A stretch of 64,000 bases of DNA, taken from positions 62,001 through 126,000 of the forward strand of contig NZ_WBXP01000003.1 in assembly GCF_016415625.1 (NCBI RefSeq), written 5' to 3'. The position numbers and the translations under genes were made by a program. Shown here piece after piece: positions 1-9,341 of this stretch. This DNA comes from Shimwellia pseudoproteus (GTDB lineage: Bacteria > Pseudomonadota > Gammaproteobacteria > Enterobacterales > Enterobacteriaceae). The notes beneath the pieces were generated by a model, which was not told where the DNA came from, did no database searches, and saw only the letters and a program-made list of their open reading frames with translations. Positions within the stretch are counted from its first letter, which is position 1; the number at the start of each line of letters is the position of its first letter.

Positions 1-133
1 GGTGGCGCTGGGTGGTGGCCAGCGCCCCGTGCTGGAGCGCCGGCAGAAAACGCATCGCCCCCAGCATGATCAGGCTCCCCAGGCTCAGGGCCAGTAGCAG
101 CTCCGGTAAGGTAAAGCCCTGCCCCCGGTTCAA
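1..133 (-). CDS. ppdB: Prepilin peptidase-dependent protein B, N-terminal part
   Basis: Start of a type IV pilin-like minor protein; the gene runs off the left edge. The first 44 codons give a short basic leader followed by GFTLPELLLALSLGSL, a prepilin peptidase motif (Gly before Phe, Glu at +5) at the head of the hydrophobic pilin helix, and then RFLPALQ, which resembles E. coli PpdB. The proposed start is a TTG whose last two bases overlap a TGA in the ppdA frame, so the two genes look translationally coupled. No ATG is available nearby, so the start is inferred. In E. coli the order ppdA-ppdB-ygdB-ppdC is the same. Confidence 0.75.
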   Translation of the reverse strand, partial: MNRGQGFTLPELLLALSLGSLIMLGAMRFLPALQHGALATTQRH

Positions 134-198
134 CAGCGCCCCTCCCGTTCGGGATAACAGAGCCGGATGCGGCCAAAAGCCGACACCACCAGACGGGC

Positions 199-630
199 CT
201 AGCCGGCGCGGTTGGCCAGCACCACATGGCCGGGCCAGGCGGTATTGCGCAGGCCATAAAATGTCAGCCCCGGGGTCAGAGACACCAGGGTGATATCCGC
301 CGCTAATGGCCGGTAGCCAGCCCCGGCGGCGGCCGGGCAGCCGGTTTGTTCACGGTGGGTACCCGCCACCAGGCACCATCCATCGCTGGTTTGCTGCTGG
401 CGAATAGTGATATCCCGGTTAAAGCCGTTGGCCCGGTCCCGCTGCTGTTGCAGATAGTCGCGCAGCGCCAGCGCGCTGTGCCGGAGTTGCTGGCGGCCTT
501 GCCACTGGTACCAGCGATGGCCGCCGGCGGCGGTAAGCATAATAATCAGCATCACAATCACCAGTTCGACCAGGCTATAGCCCTGCTGTGCTGCTGTCTG
601 TGGTTTTTCGGTCTGTGGTTTTGTGGTCAT
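199..630 (-). CDS. ppdA: Prepilin peptidase-dependent protein A, ended early by an amber codon
   Basis: Type IV pilin-like protein of 143 residues as read. A 16-residue leader ends in Gly, followed by YSLVELVIVMLIIM, a class III prepilin cleavage site with Glu at +5 and Tyr instead of Phe at +1. Further on GLRNTAWPGH matches the E. coli protein as I remember it. The frame meets TAG at 199-201, but beyond it the same frame continues with LVVSAFGRIRLC, which looks like the conserved end of PpdA, and stops at TGA 130-132, overlapping the ppdB start. The intact gene was therefore probably 130-630 (166 codons). It is either truncated by a nonsense mutation or read through. No good ribosome binding site is visible before the ATG. 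Confidence 0.75.
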   Translation of the reverse strand: MTTKPQTEKPQTAAQQGYSLVELVIVMLIIMLTAAGGHRWYQWQGRQQLRHSALALRDYLQQQRDRANGFNRDITIRQQQTSDGWCLVAGTHREQTGCPAAAGAGYRPLAADITLVSLTPGLTFYGLRNTAWPGHVVLANRAG

Positions 631-777
631 GGCAGGGAGTTTGTCGGTGGGGAGCCACCGCCGCCAGCCTCAATTGCCGGGTAACCGCTACGGCTTCAGA
701 GAAAAAGTGGCCTATTGCAGGGGAAAAGCATACCGATGCGAGGCGTGGCGCAAAAAAGCGCCCCAGCGCAACCGGCC

Positions 778-805
778 ATAAAAAAACCGGCCACGGGGGC
801 CGGTT
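778..805 (-). terminator. Rho-independent terminator downstream of thyA
   Basis: On the minus strand an 8-bp perfect stem (AACCGGCC pairing with GGCCGGTT, 5-nt loop) is followed by a run of seven T. It lies about 50 bp after the thyA stop and would end the lgt-thyA transcript before ppdA. Confidence 0.85.
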
Positions 806-854
806 ATTACTGCGCGGGAAAGCGACGCGATCGTCGGCTCACATCCAGCGTGAA

Positions 855-1649
855 TCAGATAGCCACCGGGGCTTTAATACCCGGGTAAGGATCGTAGCCT
901 TCGATGTCAAAATCATCGAACTGGTAGTCAAACAGCGAGGCCGGTTTGCGTTTGATCACCAGCGTCGGCAGGGCGCGGGGCTGGCGGGTCAGCTGCAGGT
1001 GGGCCTGTTCCAGATGGTTGCTGTACAGGTGGGTATCCCCCCCGGTCCAGACAAAATCACCCACCTCCAGATCGCACTGCTGGGCCATCATATGGACCAG
1101 TAACGCATAGCTGGCAATGTTGAACGGCAGGCCGAGGAACACATCGCAGGAGCGCTGGTAAAGCTGGCAGGAGAGTTTACCGTTCGCCACGTAGAACTGG
1201 AAAAACGCATGGCATGGCGCCAGGGCCATTTTGTCCAGCTCACCCACGTTCCAGGCAGAGACAATAATCCGCCGTGAGTCTGGGTCTGTTTTCAGTTGGT
1301 TAAGCACCGTGGTTAGCTGATCGACATGGCGGCCATCCGGTGTTGCCCATGCCCGCCACTGTTTGCCATATACCGGCCCGAGATCGCCATTTTCATCCGC
1401 CCACTCGTCCCAGATGGTGACGTTATTGTCATGCAGATAGCCCACATTGGTATCCCCTTTCAGGAACCATAGCAGCTCATGAATAATGGAGCGCAGATGG
1501 CAACGCTTGGTGGTCACCAGCGGGAACCCGTCCTGTAAATTAAAGCGCATCTGATGGCCAAAAATAGACAAGGTGCCGGTACCGGTACGGTCATCTTTGG
1601 GGGTGCCTTCATCAAGCACTTGCTGCATTAAATCCAGATACTGTTTCAT
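855..1649 (-). CDS. thyA: Thymidylate synthase
   Basis: Makes dTMP from dUMP using methylene-tetrahydrofolate, in the cytoplasm. The 264 residues equal the E. coli length. The catalytic cysteine lies in APCHAFFQF (Cys146), followed by the phosphate-binding [16 protein letters not shown] block. The C-terminus ends in APVAI, as in E. coli. The start codon lies one base after the lgt stop (TGA-T-ATG), so translation is probably coupled to lgt. A strong terminator follows. Confidence 0.98.
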   Translation of the reverse strand: MKQYLDLMQQVLDEGTPKDDRTGTGTLSIFGHQMRFNLQDGFPLVTTKRCHLRSIIHELLWFLKGDTNVGYLHDNNVTIWDEWADENGDLGPVYGKQWRAWATPDGRHVDQLTTVLNQLKTDPDSRRIIVSAWNVGELDKMALAPCHAFFQFYVANGKLSCQLYQRSCDVFLGLPFNIASYALLVHMMAQQCDLEVGDFVWTGGDTHLYSNHLEQAHLQLTRQPRALPTLVIKRKPASLFDYQFDDFDIEGYDPYPGIKAPVAI

Positions 1650-1650
1650 A

Positions 1651-2532
1651 TCAACTCGCTACGTTCTGCTGGCGGTTCTGGCGGCGGTATGCCCAGACCA
1701 TCATGATCACCCCGGCAATAATCATCGGAATAGAGAGGATCTGCCCCATACTGATGTATTGCACCCATTCACCAGTAAACTGTGCATCCGGCTGGCGGAA
1801 GAACTCAACAATAATGCGAAACGCCCCATAGCCAATCAGGAACAGACCGGACACGGCCCCCATCGGGCGCGGCTTGCGAATATACAGGTTCAGAATGATA
1901 AATAGCACAATACCTTCCAGCGCCAGTTCATAGAGCTGGGAAGGATGGCGCGGCAGCACACCGTAGGTATCAAATAATGATTGCCACTGCGGATGGCTCG
2001 GCAGCAGGGCGATATCTTCGCCACGGGAGCCCGGGAACAGCATTGAGAAACGAAAGCCCGGATCGACCCGGCCCCACAGTTCACCGTTAATAAAGTTGCC
2101 CAGCCGCCCGGCCCCGAGGCCAAAGGGGATCAGCGGAGCAATAAAATCAGAAACCTGGAAGAAGGTACGCTTAGTGCGATGAGCGAAAATCAGCATCACG
2201 ACGATCACCCCGATCAGGCCGCCGTGGAAGGACATACCGCCATCCCATACCTTGAACAGGTAGAGCGGATCGCTGAGGAACTGCGGGAAATTATAAAACA
2301 GTACGTAACCGATGCGACCACCGAGGAACACCCCGAGGAAGCCCGCATACAGCAGATTCTCTACTTCGTTTTTGGTCCAGCCACTTCCCGGTTTGCCCGC
2401 CCGGCGCCCGGCCAGCCACATGGCAAACACGAATCCCACCAGATACATCAGGCCGTACCAGTGCAGGGCAAGGGGGCCGATGGAGAATATCACTGGATCA
2501 AACGCGGGAAAATGCAGATAAGAACTCGTCAT
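1651..2532 (-). CDS. lgt: Phosphatidylglycerol--prolipoprotein diacylglyceryl transferase
   Basis: Inner-membrane enzyme that moves diacylglycerol from phosphatidylglycerol to the lipobox cysteine of prolipoproteins, the first step of lipoprotein maturation. It has 293 residues and about seven membrane segments. The family signature [14 protein letters not shown] contains the essential Arg and Asn residues, and the N-terminus has HWYGLMYL. It forms a tight pair with thyA, as in E. coli. A substrate encoded in this window is the YgdR lipoprotein. Confidence 0.97.
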   Translation of the reverse strand: MTSSYLHFPAFDPVIFSIGPLALHWYGLMYLVGFVFAMWLAGRRAGKPGSGWTKNEVENLLYAGFLGVFLGGRIGYVLFYNFPQFLSDPLYLFKVWDGGMSFHGGLIGVIVVMLIFAHRTKRTFFQVSDFIAPLIPFGLGAGRLGNFINGELWGRVDPGFRFSMLFPGSRGEDIALLPSHPQWQSLFDTYGVLPRHPSQLYELALEGIVLFIILNLYIRKPRPMGAVSGLFLIGYGAFRIIVEFFRQPDAQFTGEWVQYISMGQILSIPMIIAGVIMMVWAYRRQNRQQNVAS

Positions 2533-2629
2533 CCGTCACCACAACTTATTGTTATCCCTTGGGGTTTACCCCACAGGAGTTACTGCGCACTCAATAGCGT
2601 ACGCGCCCAAAGTGGCGAATAATAGCATA

Positions 2630-2652
2630 AAGCCCGGCCAGGATGCCGGGCC
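2630..2652 (-). terminator. Probable terminator after ptsP
   Basis: On the minus strand a GCCCGGC/GCCGGGC stem with a 6-nt loop is followed by TTTATGCTATTATT. It lies between the ptsP stop and the lgt start. The T tract is interrupted, so termination may be partial. Confidence 0.6.
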
Positions 2653-2694
2653 TAAGATGTAAAGAATCACAAACCAATCGGTTTTTTCGCAGCC

Positions 2695-4941
2695 TTACAA
2701 ACCGCCGCGAATCAGCCCGCCCATGCCGCGCCGCTCCATAAATGCCGCCACCTGATGGCGAACTTCTGACGCTTGCTGGGCCTGAAGACTGCGCTTGAGC
2801 AGCTCCCGGGATTCGTCCATGGTAATGTGGCGCAGCAGGTATTTAACCCTGGCCACCGCATAGCCATTCATTGACAGCCCGCCGTAGCCCATCCCCACCA
2901 GCAGCGCGACACACATCGGGTCACCGGCCATTTCACCACACAGGCTGTAGCCAAGATCATACTGGCGCGCCTGCTGGGCTATTTGGCTCAGGGCCTGTAA
3001 GACCGCCGGATGAAGACCATCGTACAGGTTAGCCACCCGGGTGTTATTGCGATCCACTGCCAGTAAATACTGGATCAGGTCATTGGAGCCGACGGAAATA
3101 AAATCCACCCGCCCGGCCAGATACGGCAGCATAAAGATCATCGACGGGACTTCAACCATCACCCCAATGCGTGGCCGGGGGATCCCATAGCCGAGCATCT
3201 CTTCCACTTCACGCCCGGCACGCTCAATCAGGCGGCGCGCTTCGTCCACCTCATCAATACTGGTGATCATCGGCAGCAGGATGCTTAAATTATCCGTGGC
3301 CGCGTTGGCGCGCAGCATGGCCCGCACCTGGACAAGAAAAATTTCCGGCTGATCGAGGGTAATGCGGATCCCGCGCCACCCCAGGCAGGGGTTCTCTTCG
3401 CTTATCGGCATATAGGGCAGTTGTTTATCCGCCCCCACATCGAGGGTACGCAGGGTGACGGGTTTATCATGGAACATCTGCAACATGCCCTGATACTGCG
3501 CCACCTGCTCTTCTTCCGACGGGAACCCGCTTTGCAGCATAAACGGGATCTCCGTACGGTAGAGGCCAATGCCGTCTATCCGGTTGCCCAGCTTTTGCTC
3601 ATGTTCCGGGCTGAGCCCGGCATTGAGCATGATCTGCACCCGTTCTCCACTTTTCATCGTCGCCGGTTGATCAACATCGCCCTCTGCCAGACGGCTGAGT
3701 TCGTCTTCTTCATTGACCAGCCGCTGGTATTCCACCAGCAGTACCGGTTCCGGGTCGATCAGCACCTCACCCCGGTAGCCATCCACCACCAGGTTACGCT
3801 CATGCAGCAACGACGGCTGCATATCAGCCCCCATTACCGTCGGTTTCCCCATGGCGCGGACCATGATCGCCGCGTGGGAGTTAGAGGCGCCATCGCGCAC
3901 CACAACCCCCACCAGCCGATCCTGAGGCAGCTCCGCAAGGGTGGTGGCGGACAGCTCATCGGCCACCAGAATAAACCGCTCTGGCCAGGTGTTTGGCCCC
4001 TGAATGGTGTCATCAAGGTGGAACAGCAGGCGCTGGCCCAGGGTGCGGAGATCACCGGCCCGCTCTTTCAGGTAGCTGTCGGTGAGGGAGGCGAACTGCT
4101 GGGCAAAATCCTCAATGACCTTTTTTACCGCCCATTCCGCCACCGCGCCTTTATCAACCCCGGCATAGAGCGCTTTACTCAGCCGGTTGTCGGACAGCAA
4201 GTGCAGATACAGGTCAAAAATCGCGGCGGTTTCTTTCTGGGCGCTGGCGGTGAAGCGTTTACTGTAGCGGCGGAACTCGGCGGCGGCCTCTTCCAGGGCG
4301 GTAGATAACCGCTCACGCTCTTTGCCGGTATCCAGCGAGGAGGCTTCAGACACCTGCTCCATCAGCGGCAGCGTGGCATCCACCCACCCCGGCGCAATAG
4401 CAACCCCCGGAGAGGCAGGCAGCGCGCGGATACGGGTTTGCCGGTATTGGCCAAACAGAGCCGTCAGCTGGGACTGGGAGAGGATGGCCGCCATTTGGGT
4501 GGCGAGGGTGACCAGAAAGGACTCTTCGCTTTCGTCGTACTGGCGCAGCTCCCGCTGCTGGACCACCAATACCCCCAATAACTGGCGCCGCTGAATAATC
4601 GGCACCCCAAGGAACGCCCGGTAGCGCTCTTCTTTTACGTTGGGGATATATTTAAAGCTGGGGTGCTTTTGCGCATCGGCCAGGTTGATGGGCTCCGCCA
4701 GGCGCCCGACCAGCCCAACAATCCCTTCATCAAATGCCAGGGTAATCGTTCGCCCGCGGGGCTTTTTCAGCCCCCGGGTCGCCATCAGGTAATAACAGTG
4801 TCTGGCATGATCGGCCAGATACACGGAGCAGACGTCCGTATTCATAGCTGCGCAGATGTCATTAACCAGAATATTGAGCGCCTCGTTAAGACGGGGCGCA
4901 CTGGCGACTTTCTCGACTATTTCTCGCAACGGCGTGAGCAT
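2695..4941 (-). CDS. ptsP: PEP-protein phosphotransferase of the nitrogen PTS, enzyme I-Ntr
   Basis: First enzyme of the nitrogen-related phosphotransferase system. It autophosphorylates with phosphoenolpyruvate and passes the phosphate to NPr and then EIIA-Ntr. The 748 residues equal the E. coli length. The order of domains is an N-terminal GAF sensor (about 1-150), a helical HPr-binding part, the swivelling phospho-histidine segment SHAAIMVRAMGKP (His near 356), and the PEP-utilising barrel with GLYRTEIPFM, FISVGSNDL and LCGEMAGDP (active Cys). It lies 12 bp after rppH on the same strand, so the two are co-transcribed. Confidence 0.97.
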   Translation of the reverse strand: MLTPLREIVEKVASAPRLNEALNILVNDICAAMNTDVCSVYLADHARHCYYLMATRGLKKPRGRTITLAFDEGIVGLVGRLAEPINLADAQKHPSFKYIPNVKEERYRAFLGVPIIQRRQLLGVLVVQQRELRQYDESEESFLVTLATQMAAILSQSQLTALFGQYRQTRIRALPASPGVAIAPGWVDATLPLMEQVSEASSLDTGKERERLSTALEEAAAEFRRYSKRFTASAQKETAAIFDLYLHLLSDNRLSKALYAGVDKGAVAEWAVKKVIEDFAQQFASLTDSYLKERAGDLRTLGQRLLFHLDDTIQGPNTWPERFILVADELSATTLAELPQDRLVGVVVRDGASNSHAAIMVRAMGKPTVMGADMQPSLLHERNLVVDGYRGEVLIDPEPVLLVEYQRLVNEEDELSRLAEGDVDQPATMKSGERVQIMLNAGLSPEHEQKLGNRIDGIGLYRTEIPFMLQSGFPSEEEQVAQYQGMLQMFHDKPVTLRTLDVGADKQLPYMPISEENPCLGWRGIRITLDQPEIFLVQVRAMLRANAATDNLSILLPMITSIDEVDEARRLIERAGREVEEMLGYGIPRPRIGVMVEVPSMIFMLPYLAGRVDFISVGSNDLIQYLLAVDRNNTRVANLYDGLHPAVLQALSQIAQQARQYDLGYSLCGEMAGDPMCVALLVGMGYGGLSMNGYAVARVKYLLRHITMDESRELLKRSLQAQQASEVRHQVAAFMERRGMGGLIRGGL

Positions 4942-4953
4942 ATTATGCGTGGC

Positions 4954-5484
4954 TTATCCTCTTTTTCTTCTGTAGGCCGCAGGTGTATTGCGCGGCAATG
5001 CCACATCCTGTGCCGCCATAACGACACTGGAGAACTCTTTCATTACCCGGCGGTAGACATCGCGTTTAAACGACACTACCTGACGCACGGGATACCAGTA
5101 GCTCACCCAGCGCCAGCCATCAAACTCAGGCGTGCTGCTGGTCAGCATATTGATATCCGCATCATTACTGAGCAGTTGCAGAAGAAACCATTTCTGCTTC
5201 TGGCCGATACAAACCGGCTTTGTCTCCCAACGCACCAAACGCTTCGGTAATTTGTAACGCAACCAGTTGCGGGTGGAAGCAAGGATACGCACATCTTTGC
5301 GCTGTAACCCTACTTCTTCGAACAATTCGCGGTACATCGCCTGCTCGGGGGATTCCCCAGGATTGATCCCGCCCTGGGGGAACTGCCAGGAATGTTGCCC
5401 AAAACGCCTGGCCCACATCACCTGACCCTGCCGATTACAGATTACAATACCTACATTCGGGCGGTAGCCATCATCGTCGATCAC
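4954..5484 (-). CDS. rppH: RNA pyrophosphohydrolase
   Basis: Removes pyrophosphate from the 5' triphosphate end of mRNA, opening it to RNase E decay. The 176 residues equal the E. coli protein. The Nudix box begins at GGINPGE and runs into RELFEEVGL, with the metal-binding glutamates in place. The N-terminus [14 protein letters not shown] is typical. It is the first gene of the rppH-ptsP operon, and its promoter must lie in the 700-bp region shared with mutH. Confidence 0.97.
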   Translation of the reverse strand: MIDDDGYRPNVGIVICNRQGQVMWARRFGQHSWQFPQGGINPGESPEQAMYRELFEEVGLQRKDVRILASTRNWLRYKLPKRLVRWETKPVCIGQKQKWFLLQLLSNDADINMLTSSTPEFDGWRWVSYWYPVRQVVSFKRDVYRRVMKEFSSVVMAAQDVALPRNTPAAYRRKRG

Positions 5485-5654
5485 TGGACTACCTCAAAAT
5501 AAACCTGGAATAATCACGATTGTTTCATACTCCCGTAAGACGGTAAACCACTCTCTTGCCTCTGTTATGTCGGAATAACATTTAAATAACTCACAAAAGT
5601 CACCATAGTTATGAACAGCCACACCGGGTAATGGCGGTTTTTATTCACTTTTTC

Positions 5655-6124
5655 TGTGGATATCATTGTGCAGAACCGCAGTATGAACCAGGGAAAACTT
5701 TATTGACCGCGGTGAGCACCCGGCAAAGCTATCGCATAAATACATTAAAATTCAATAAACTAATTAGTACATGGTTCGTAATATCCGGTAACGCATGATC
5801 CGTATCGCGGTAAAGATCTTTAGGCTGTTCAAAGATCGAGCAGCGCCGTTTTTATCCACAGATTGTGCCAACAAGTTAGTCACAAAAGCGCTAAAAAATA
5901 GACTTTCGTCACTCGTCAAGGCTGTAAATCGAACCAGTAGTTGTCAGTTTTCACAGTTATCCCATTTTTCTGTGGATAAACTGGTGTAAGATCCTGTTCA
6001 TTGTCAGTGACCAGAATTGGAAAACCCGCAGCGTAAAAAATTGGCTGCCGGGAAACGGGATAAAAAAATAATATAAATCATATTATTATCGGATATCCGC
6101 TGAAAACGCTGCCGGTCATCCACA
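5655..6124. promoter_or_regulatory. DnaA-box and GATC cluster in the rppH-mutH intergenic region
   Basis: The 710 bp between rppH and mutH contain no convincing gene. Two perfect TTATCCACA boxes occur, at 5852-5860 (plus strand) and 5971-5979 (minus strand). Two one-mismatch boxes lie at 5655-5663 (minus) and 6116-6124 (plus). Three GATC sites are spaced 18-19 bp apart (5797, 5815, 5834), directly before the first perfect box, and a fourth is at 5990. The DNA around 5690-5790 is AT-rich. This layout resembles DnaA- and SeqA-binding regions. The region must also carry the divergent promoters of rppH and mutH. Confidence 0.6.
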
Positions 6125-6194
6125 GGGCACAACAGCAGCGATGCTTTTTTATACAACCAGAACACCCATTTAAACAGAGTCATAAAGAGCCCCC

Positions 6195-6902
6195 ATGTCA
6201 TCGTCATTACAAATTCCTCTGGCGCCTCCCGAGAATGAACTGATTTTACGCCAGCGGGCGGAAGCCCTGGCGGGCTACCGGTTAGGAGAGCTGGCCGCGC
6301 TGGCCGGGCTGCCCATTCCCCGTGATTTACGGCGTGATAAAGGCTGGGTGGGAGTGCTGCTGGAGATGTGGCTGGGCGCCAGTGCCGGTAGCAAGCCGGA
6401 GCAGGACTTTGCCGCCATTGGCGTGGAGCTGAAAACGATCCCCATTGACAGCGCCGGTAAGCCGCTGGAAACCACATTTGTCTGTGTTGCCCCGCTTACC
6501 GGTAATACGGGTATCACCTGGGAAAGCAGCCACGTGCGCCACAAGCTAAAGCGGGTGCTCTGGGTGCCGGTGGAAGGTGAACGTCACATTCCCCTGGCAG
6601 AACGCCGGGTGGGCGCACCACTGTTGTGGAGCCCCTCCCCTGAGGAGGACGATCAGCTGCGCCGGGACTGGGAAGAGCTGATGGATCTCATCGTGCTTGG
6701 TCAGGTGGAACGGATAACCGCCCGTCACGGGGAGGTGATGCAACTGCGCCCCAAAGCGGCGAACAGTAAAGCCCTTACTGAGGCCATCGGCGCCCGGGGG
6801 GAGCCGATTCTCACCCTGCCCCGGGGGTTTTACCTGAAAAAAAACTTCACCGCCGCCCTGCTGGCGCGGCATTTCTTCACCGCCAGTGAGCCACCGCGTT
6901 AA
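6195..6902 (+). CDS. mutH: DNA mismatch repair endonuclease MutH
   Basis: Nicks the unmethylated strand at hemimethylated GATC sites when activated by MutS and MutL. It has 235 residues against about 229 in E. coli. The catalytic DX(n)EXK triad is seen as Asp71, Glu78 and Lys80 in [11 protein letters not shown]. The remainder has the family's RFDQ-type helices and a basic C-terminal tail. It is transcribed away from rppH. The upstream region has clustered DnaA boxes and GATC sites, which is notable because GATC is the enzyme's own target. Confidence 0.97.
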   Translation: MSSSLQIPLAPPENELILRQRAEALAGYRLGELAALAGLPIPRDLRRDKGWVGVLLEMWLGASAGSKPEQDFAAIGVELKTIPIDSAGKPLETTFVCVAPLTGNTGITWESSHVRHKLKRVLWVPVEGERHIPLAERRVGAPLLWSPSPEEDDQLRRDWEELMDLIVLGQVERITARHGEVMQLRPKAANSKALTEAIGARGEPILTLPRGFYLKKNFTAALLARHFFTASEPPR

Positions 6903-6977
6903 CGGCTTGTCCTCCTGAGTATCCGGCCCCTGTCCTGGCGGGATCATCAACAGAGGTGCAACGCGCAGTATCACAGG

Positions 6978-6983
6978 TATAAT
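6978..6983 (+). promoter_or_regulatory. Perfect -10 element before ygdQ
   Basis: A consensus TATAAT sits 30 bp before the ygdQ start. The matching -35 region (around 6955-6960) is poor, so activity depends on the extended context. Confidence 0.45.
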
Positions 6984-7012
6984 TACGCTTTTCGTTTTTG
7001 GCAGGATTTAAA

Positions 7013-7726
7013 ATGTTATTTGCATGGGTAACCGACCCTAACGCCTGGCTGGCGCTGGGGACGTTGACGTTGCTGGAAATTGTTCTCGGCATAGACAATA
7101 TTATTTTCCTCACCCTGGTGGTGGCAAAACTGCCCCGCGCACAGCAAGACAAAGCGCGCCGTCTGGGGCTGCTGGGAGCGATGATCATGCGCCTGGCGCT
7201 GCTGGCCTGTATCGCCTGGCTTTCCCACCTGACAGTAACCCTGTTCACTGCCTTTGATATGGCGTTCTCCGCCCGGGATGTGATCCTGATGCTGGGGGGG
7301 CTGTTCTTGATCTGGAAAGCCTCTAAAGAAATCCATGAGAGTATCGAAGGGGAAGAGGAAGGGGTAAAAACCAACGTTCATACCCTGCTCGGCGCCATCG
7401 TGCAGATCATGCTGCTGGATATTATTTTCAGCCTCGATTCCGTTATCACGGCAGTCGGGCTGTCCGACCATCTGTTTATTATGATGGCCGCCGTGGTCAT
7501 TGCGGTGAGTGTGATGATGTTTGCCGCCAAGCCGATTGGTGACTTTGTCGAGCGCCATCCGTCCATTAAAATGCTGGCGCTCTCCTTTCTGATCCTCGTC
7601 GGGTTCACCCTGATCCTTGAAAGCTGCGATATTCACGTGCCGAAAGGCTATATGTATTTCGCCATGTTCTTCTCTATTGCCGTCGAAGGGCTGAACCTGG
7701 TGCGCAACAAGAAAAACCCGCTTTAA
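7013..7726 (+). CDS. ygdQ: TerC-family integral membrane protein YgdQ
   Basis: Predicted inner-membrane protein of the TerC/UPF0053 family; members export metal ions, but the role of YgdQ is not established. It has 237 residues, the E. coli length, and seven or so membrane segments. Acidic motifs inside the membrane, EIVLGIDNIIF and LDIIFSLDSVITAVG, are the family signature. The ATG at 7013 is chosen over an upstream in-frame TTG at 6998 because AGGA lies just before it and the length then matches. Confidence 0.93.
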   Translation: MLFAWVTDPNAWLALGTLTLLEIVLGIDNIIFLTLVVAKLPRAQQDKARRLGLLGAMIMRLALLACIAWLSHLTVTLFTAFDMAFSARDVILMLGGLFLIWKASKEIHESIEGEEEGVKTNVHTLLGAIVQIMLLDIIFSLDSVITAVGLSDHLFIMMAAVVIAVSVMMFAAKPIGDFVERHPSIKMLALSFLILVGFTLILESCDIHVPKGYMYFAMFFSIAVEGLNLVRNKKNPL

Positions 7727-7850
7727 CGCCGCCATCGCTTCGCATTCAGTTGATTCCACCCCTTTATGGGGTGGAGTAATCCACAAATCCGTGCTATTTC
7801 AGACAATGCTGCTTTTTTCAGCATCATCTTCCTGTTATTAATGGTAAATA

Positions 7851-7866
7851 CTATCGTTAACGATAG
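7851..7866. promoter_or_regulatory. Perfect 16-bp palindrome upstream of ygdR
   Basis: CTATCGTTAACGATAG is a perfect dyad 30 bp before the ygdR ATG. It could be an operator or an RNA hairpin in the 5' leader. No regulator is assigned. Confidence 0.4.
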
Positions 7867-7895
7867 CGACATTTCAGCAAGGAGGTCTCCGATTT

Positions 7896-8114
7896 ATGAA
7901 TAACTGGGCAGTGGCGATTTCCGCCGTGGGGATGGTGTTCGCCGTATCTGGCTGTAGCAGTGACTATGTTATGGCAACCAAGGACGGACGTATGATCCTC
8001 ACCGAAGGCAAACCCCAACTCGATAACGACACTGGCCTGATTCGTTACCACGATATGCAGGGCAATGAACTACAGATAAACCGTAATGACATTTCGCAAA
8101 TTATTGAACGTTAA
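7896..8114 (+). CDS. ygdR: Small lipoprotein YgdR (DUF903/YgdI-YgdR family)
   Basis: Lipoprotein of 72 residues, the E. coli length. A signal peptide ends in the lipobox VSGC, so Cys20 would be the lipidated first residue. The mature part carries the family motif [17 protein letters not shown] and a small SH3-like fold ending in QIIER. Its cellular role is unknown. An AAGGAGG ribosome binding site lies ahead of the ATG, and a strong terminator follows directly. Processing would need Lgt, which is encoded earlier in the window. Confidence 0.95.
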   Translation: MNNWAVAISAVGMVFAVSGCSSDYVMATKDGRMILTEGKPQLDNDTGLIRYHDMQGNELQINRNDISQIIER

Positions 8115-8120
8115 CCCCTA

Positions 8121-8147
8121 AAGCCCGCCATCAGTGCGGGCTTTTTT
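8121..8147 (+). terminator. Terminator after ygdR
   Basis: AAGCCCGC and GCGGGCTT form an 8-bp stem with a 7-nt loop, followed by a T-rich tail. It begins 7 bp after the ygdR stop codon. Confidence 0.9.
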
Positions 8148-8285
8148 ATTCTGTTTATGCGCTTTTTTCCCCTGCGGACTTCCTCTTTGATTATCCCTCT
8201 GCCATGTTATTACTCCTGCTGGATAGCATCTGTTATGGTGAGCCTCCAGTAAGGTTCAGATTGACTACATAAAAGGGAGTTGGCT

Positions 8286-9326
8286 ATGCATTATCATCGC
8301 ATTCCCCATAGCACGCTTGAGGTCAGTACCCTCGGTCTGGGGACCATGACATTCGGGGAACAAAACAGCGAGGCCGACGCACACGCCCAGCTGGATTACG
8401 CCATCGGCCAGGGGATCAACCTGATTGATGTGGCAGAGATGTACCCGGTTCCTCCGCGCCCGGAAACCCAGGGGCTGACAGAGAGTTATGTCGGTAACTG
8501 GCTGAAAAAAAGCGGCAAGCGGGATCGGGTGATTTTGGCCTCGAAAGTCAGCGGCCCCGCCCGCAATAACGATACCGGTATCCGCCCGGGCCAGATGCTG
8601 GACCGCCGTAACATCCGTGACGCGCTGGATGCCAGCCTGAAACGTCTGCACACCGATTACCTGGATCTCTACCAGGTACACTGGCCCCAGCGGGCCACAA
8701 ACTGCTTCGGTAAGCTGGGCTACAGCTGGACCGATGACATGCCACCGGTCACGCTGCTGGAGACCCTGGAAGTGCTGGCGGAGTTTCAGCGCGCGGGCAA
8801 AATTCGCTACATCGGCGTCTCTAACGAAACGGCCTGGGGGGTGATGCGTTATCTGCACCTGGCGGACAAACACGAGCTGCCGCGCATTGTGACCATCCAG
8901 AACCCCTACAGCCTGCTGAACCGGAGTTTTGAAGTAGGGCTGGCCGAGGTGAGCCGCTATGAAGGGGTCGAACTGCTGGCCTATTCCTGCCTCGCGTTTG
9001 GCACCCTGACCGGTAAATACCTCAACGGCGCGAAACCCGCCGGGGCGCGCAATACGCTGTTCAGCCGCTTTACCCGCTACAGCGGCGCCCAGGCAGAGCA
9101 TGCCGTGGCCGCTTATGTGGAGATAGCCAAACGCCACAACCTCGATCCGGCGCAGATGGCGCTGGCCTTTGTGCGCCAGCAAAAATTTGTTGCCAGTACG
9201 CTGCTGGGGGCCACCAGCATGGCGCAGCTGCAGACCAACGTGGCCAGCCTGGACCTCACCCTGAGTGAGGCGCTGCTTGCCGAACTGGATGCGGTACACC
9301 AGATTTATACCTATCCGGCACCATAA
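8286..9326 (+). CDS. tas: Aldo/keto reductase Tas
   Basis: NADP(H)-dependent aldo/keto reductase. In E. coli it was found as a suppressor of a tyrosine requirement; its natural substrate is uncertain. It has 346 residues, the E. coli length. It shows GLGTMTFGEQNS, the catalytic region LIDVAEMYP (Asp and Tyr), and Lys/His in SKVSG and YQVHWPQR. The ATG at 8286 follows AAGGGAG and is preferred to a TTG two codons upstream. It converges on lplT, with a 15-bp hairpin between the two. Confidence 0.95.
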   Translation: MHYHRIPHSTLEVSTLGLGTMTFGEQNSEADAHAQLDYAIGQGINLIDVAEMYPVPPRPETQGLTESYVGNWLKKSGKRDRVILASKVSGPARNNDTGIRPGQMLDRRNIRDALDASLKRLHTDYLDLYQVHWPQRATNCFGKLGYSWTDDMPPVTLLETLEVLAEFQRAGKIRYIGVSNETAWGVMRYLHLADKHELPRIVTIQNPYSLLNRSFEVGLAEVSRYEGVELLAYSCLAFGTLTGKYLNGAKPAGARNTLFSRFTRYSGAQAEHAVAAYVEIAKRHNLDPAQMALAFVRQQKFVASTLLGATSMAQLQTNVASLDLTLSEALLAELDAVHQIYTYPAP

Positions 9327-9341
9327 ACCGCCCCGCCAGTC

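Noticed and set aside
3421-4308. 295-codon open frame opposite ptsP
   Set aside because: Antisense shadow of ptsP, rich in His, Gln and Arg without any motif.
5795-5989. 64-codon open frame between rppH and mutH on the plus strand
   Set aside because: It has no ribosome binding site, does not resemble E. coli YgdT as I recall it, and covers the DnaA boxes and GATC sites.
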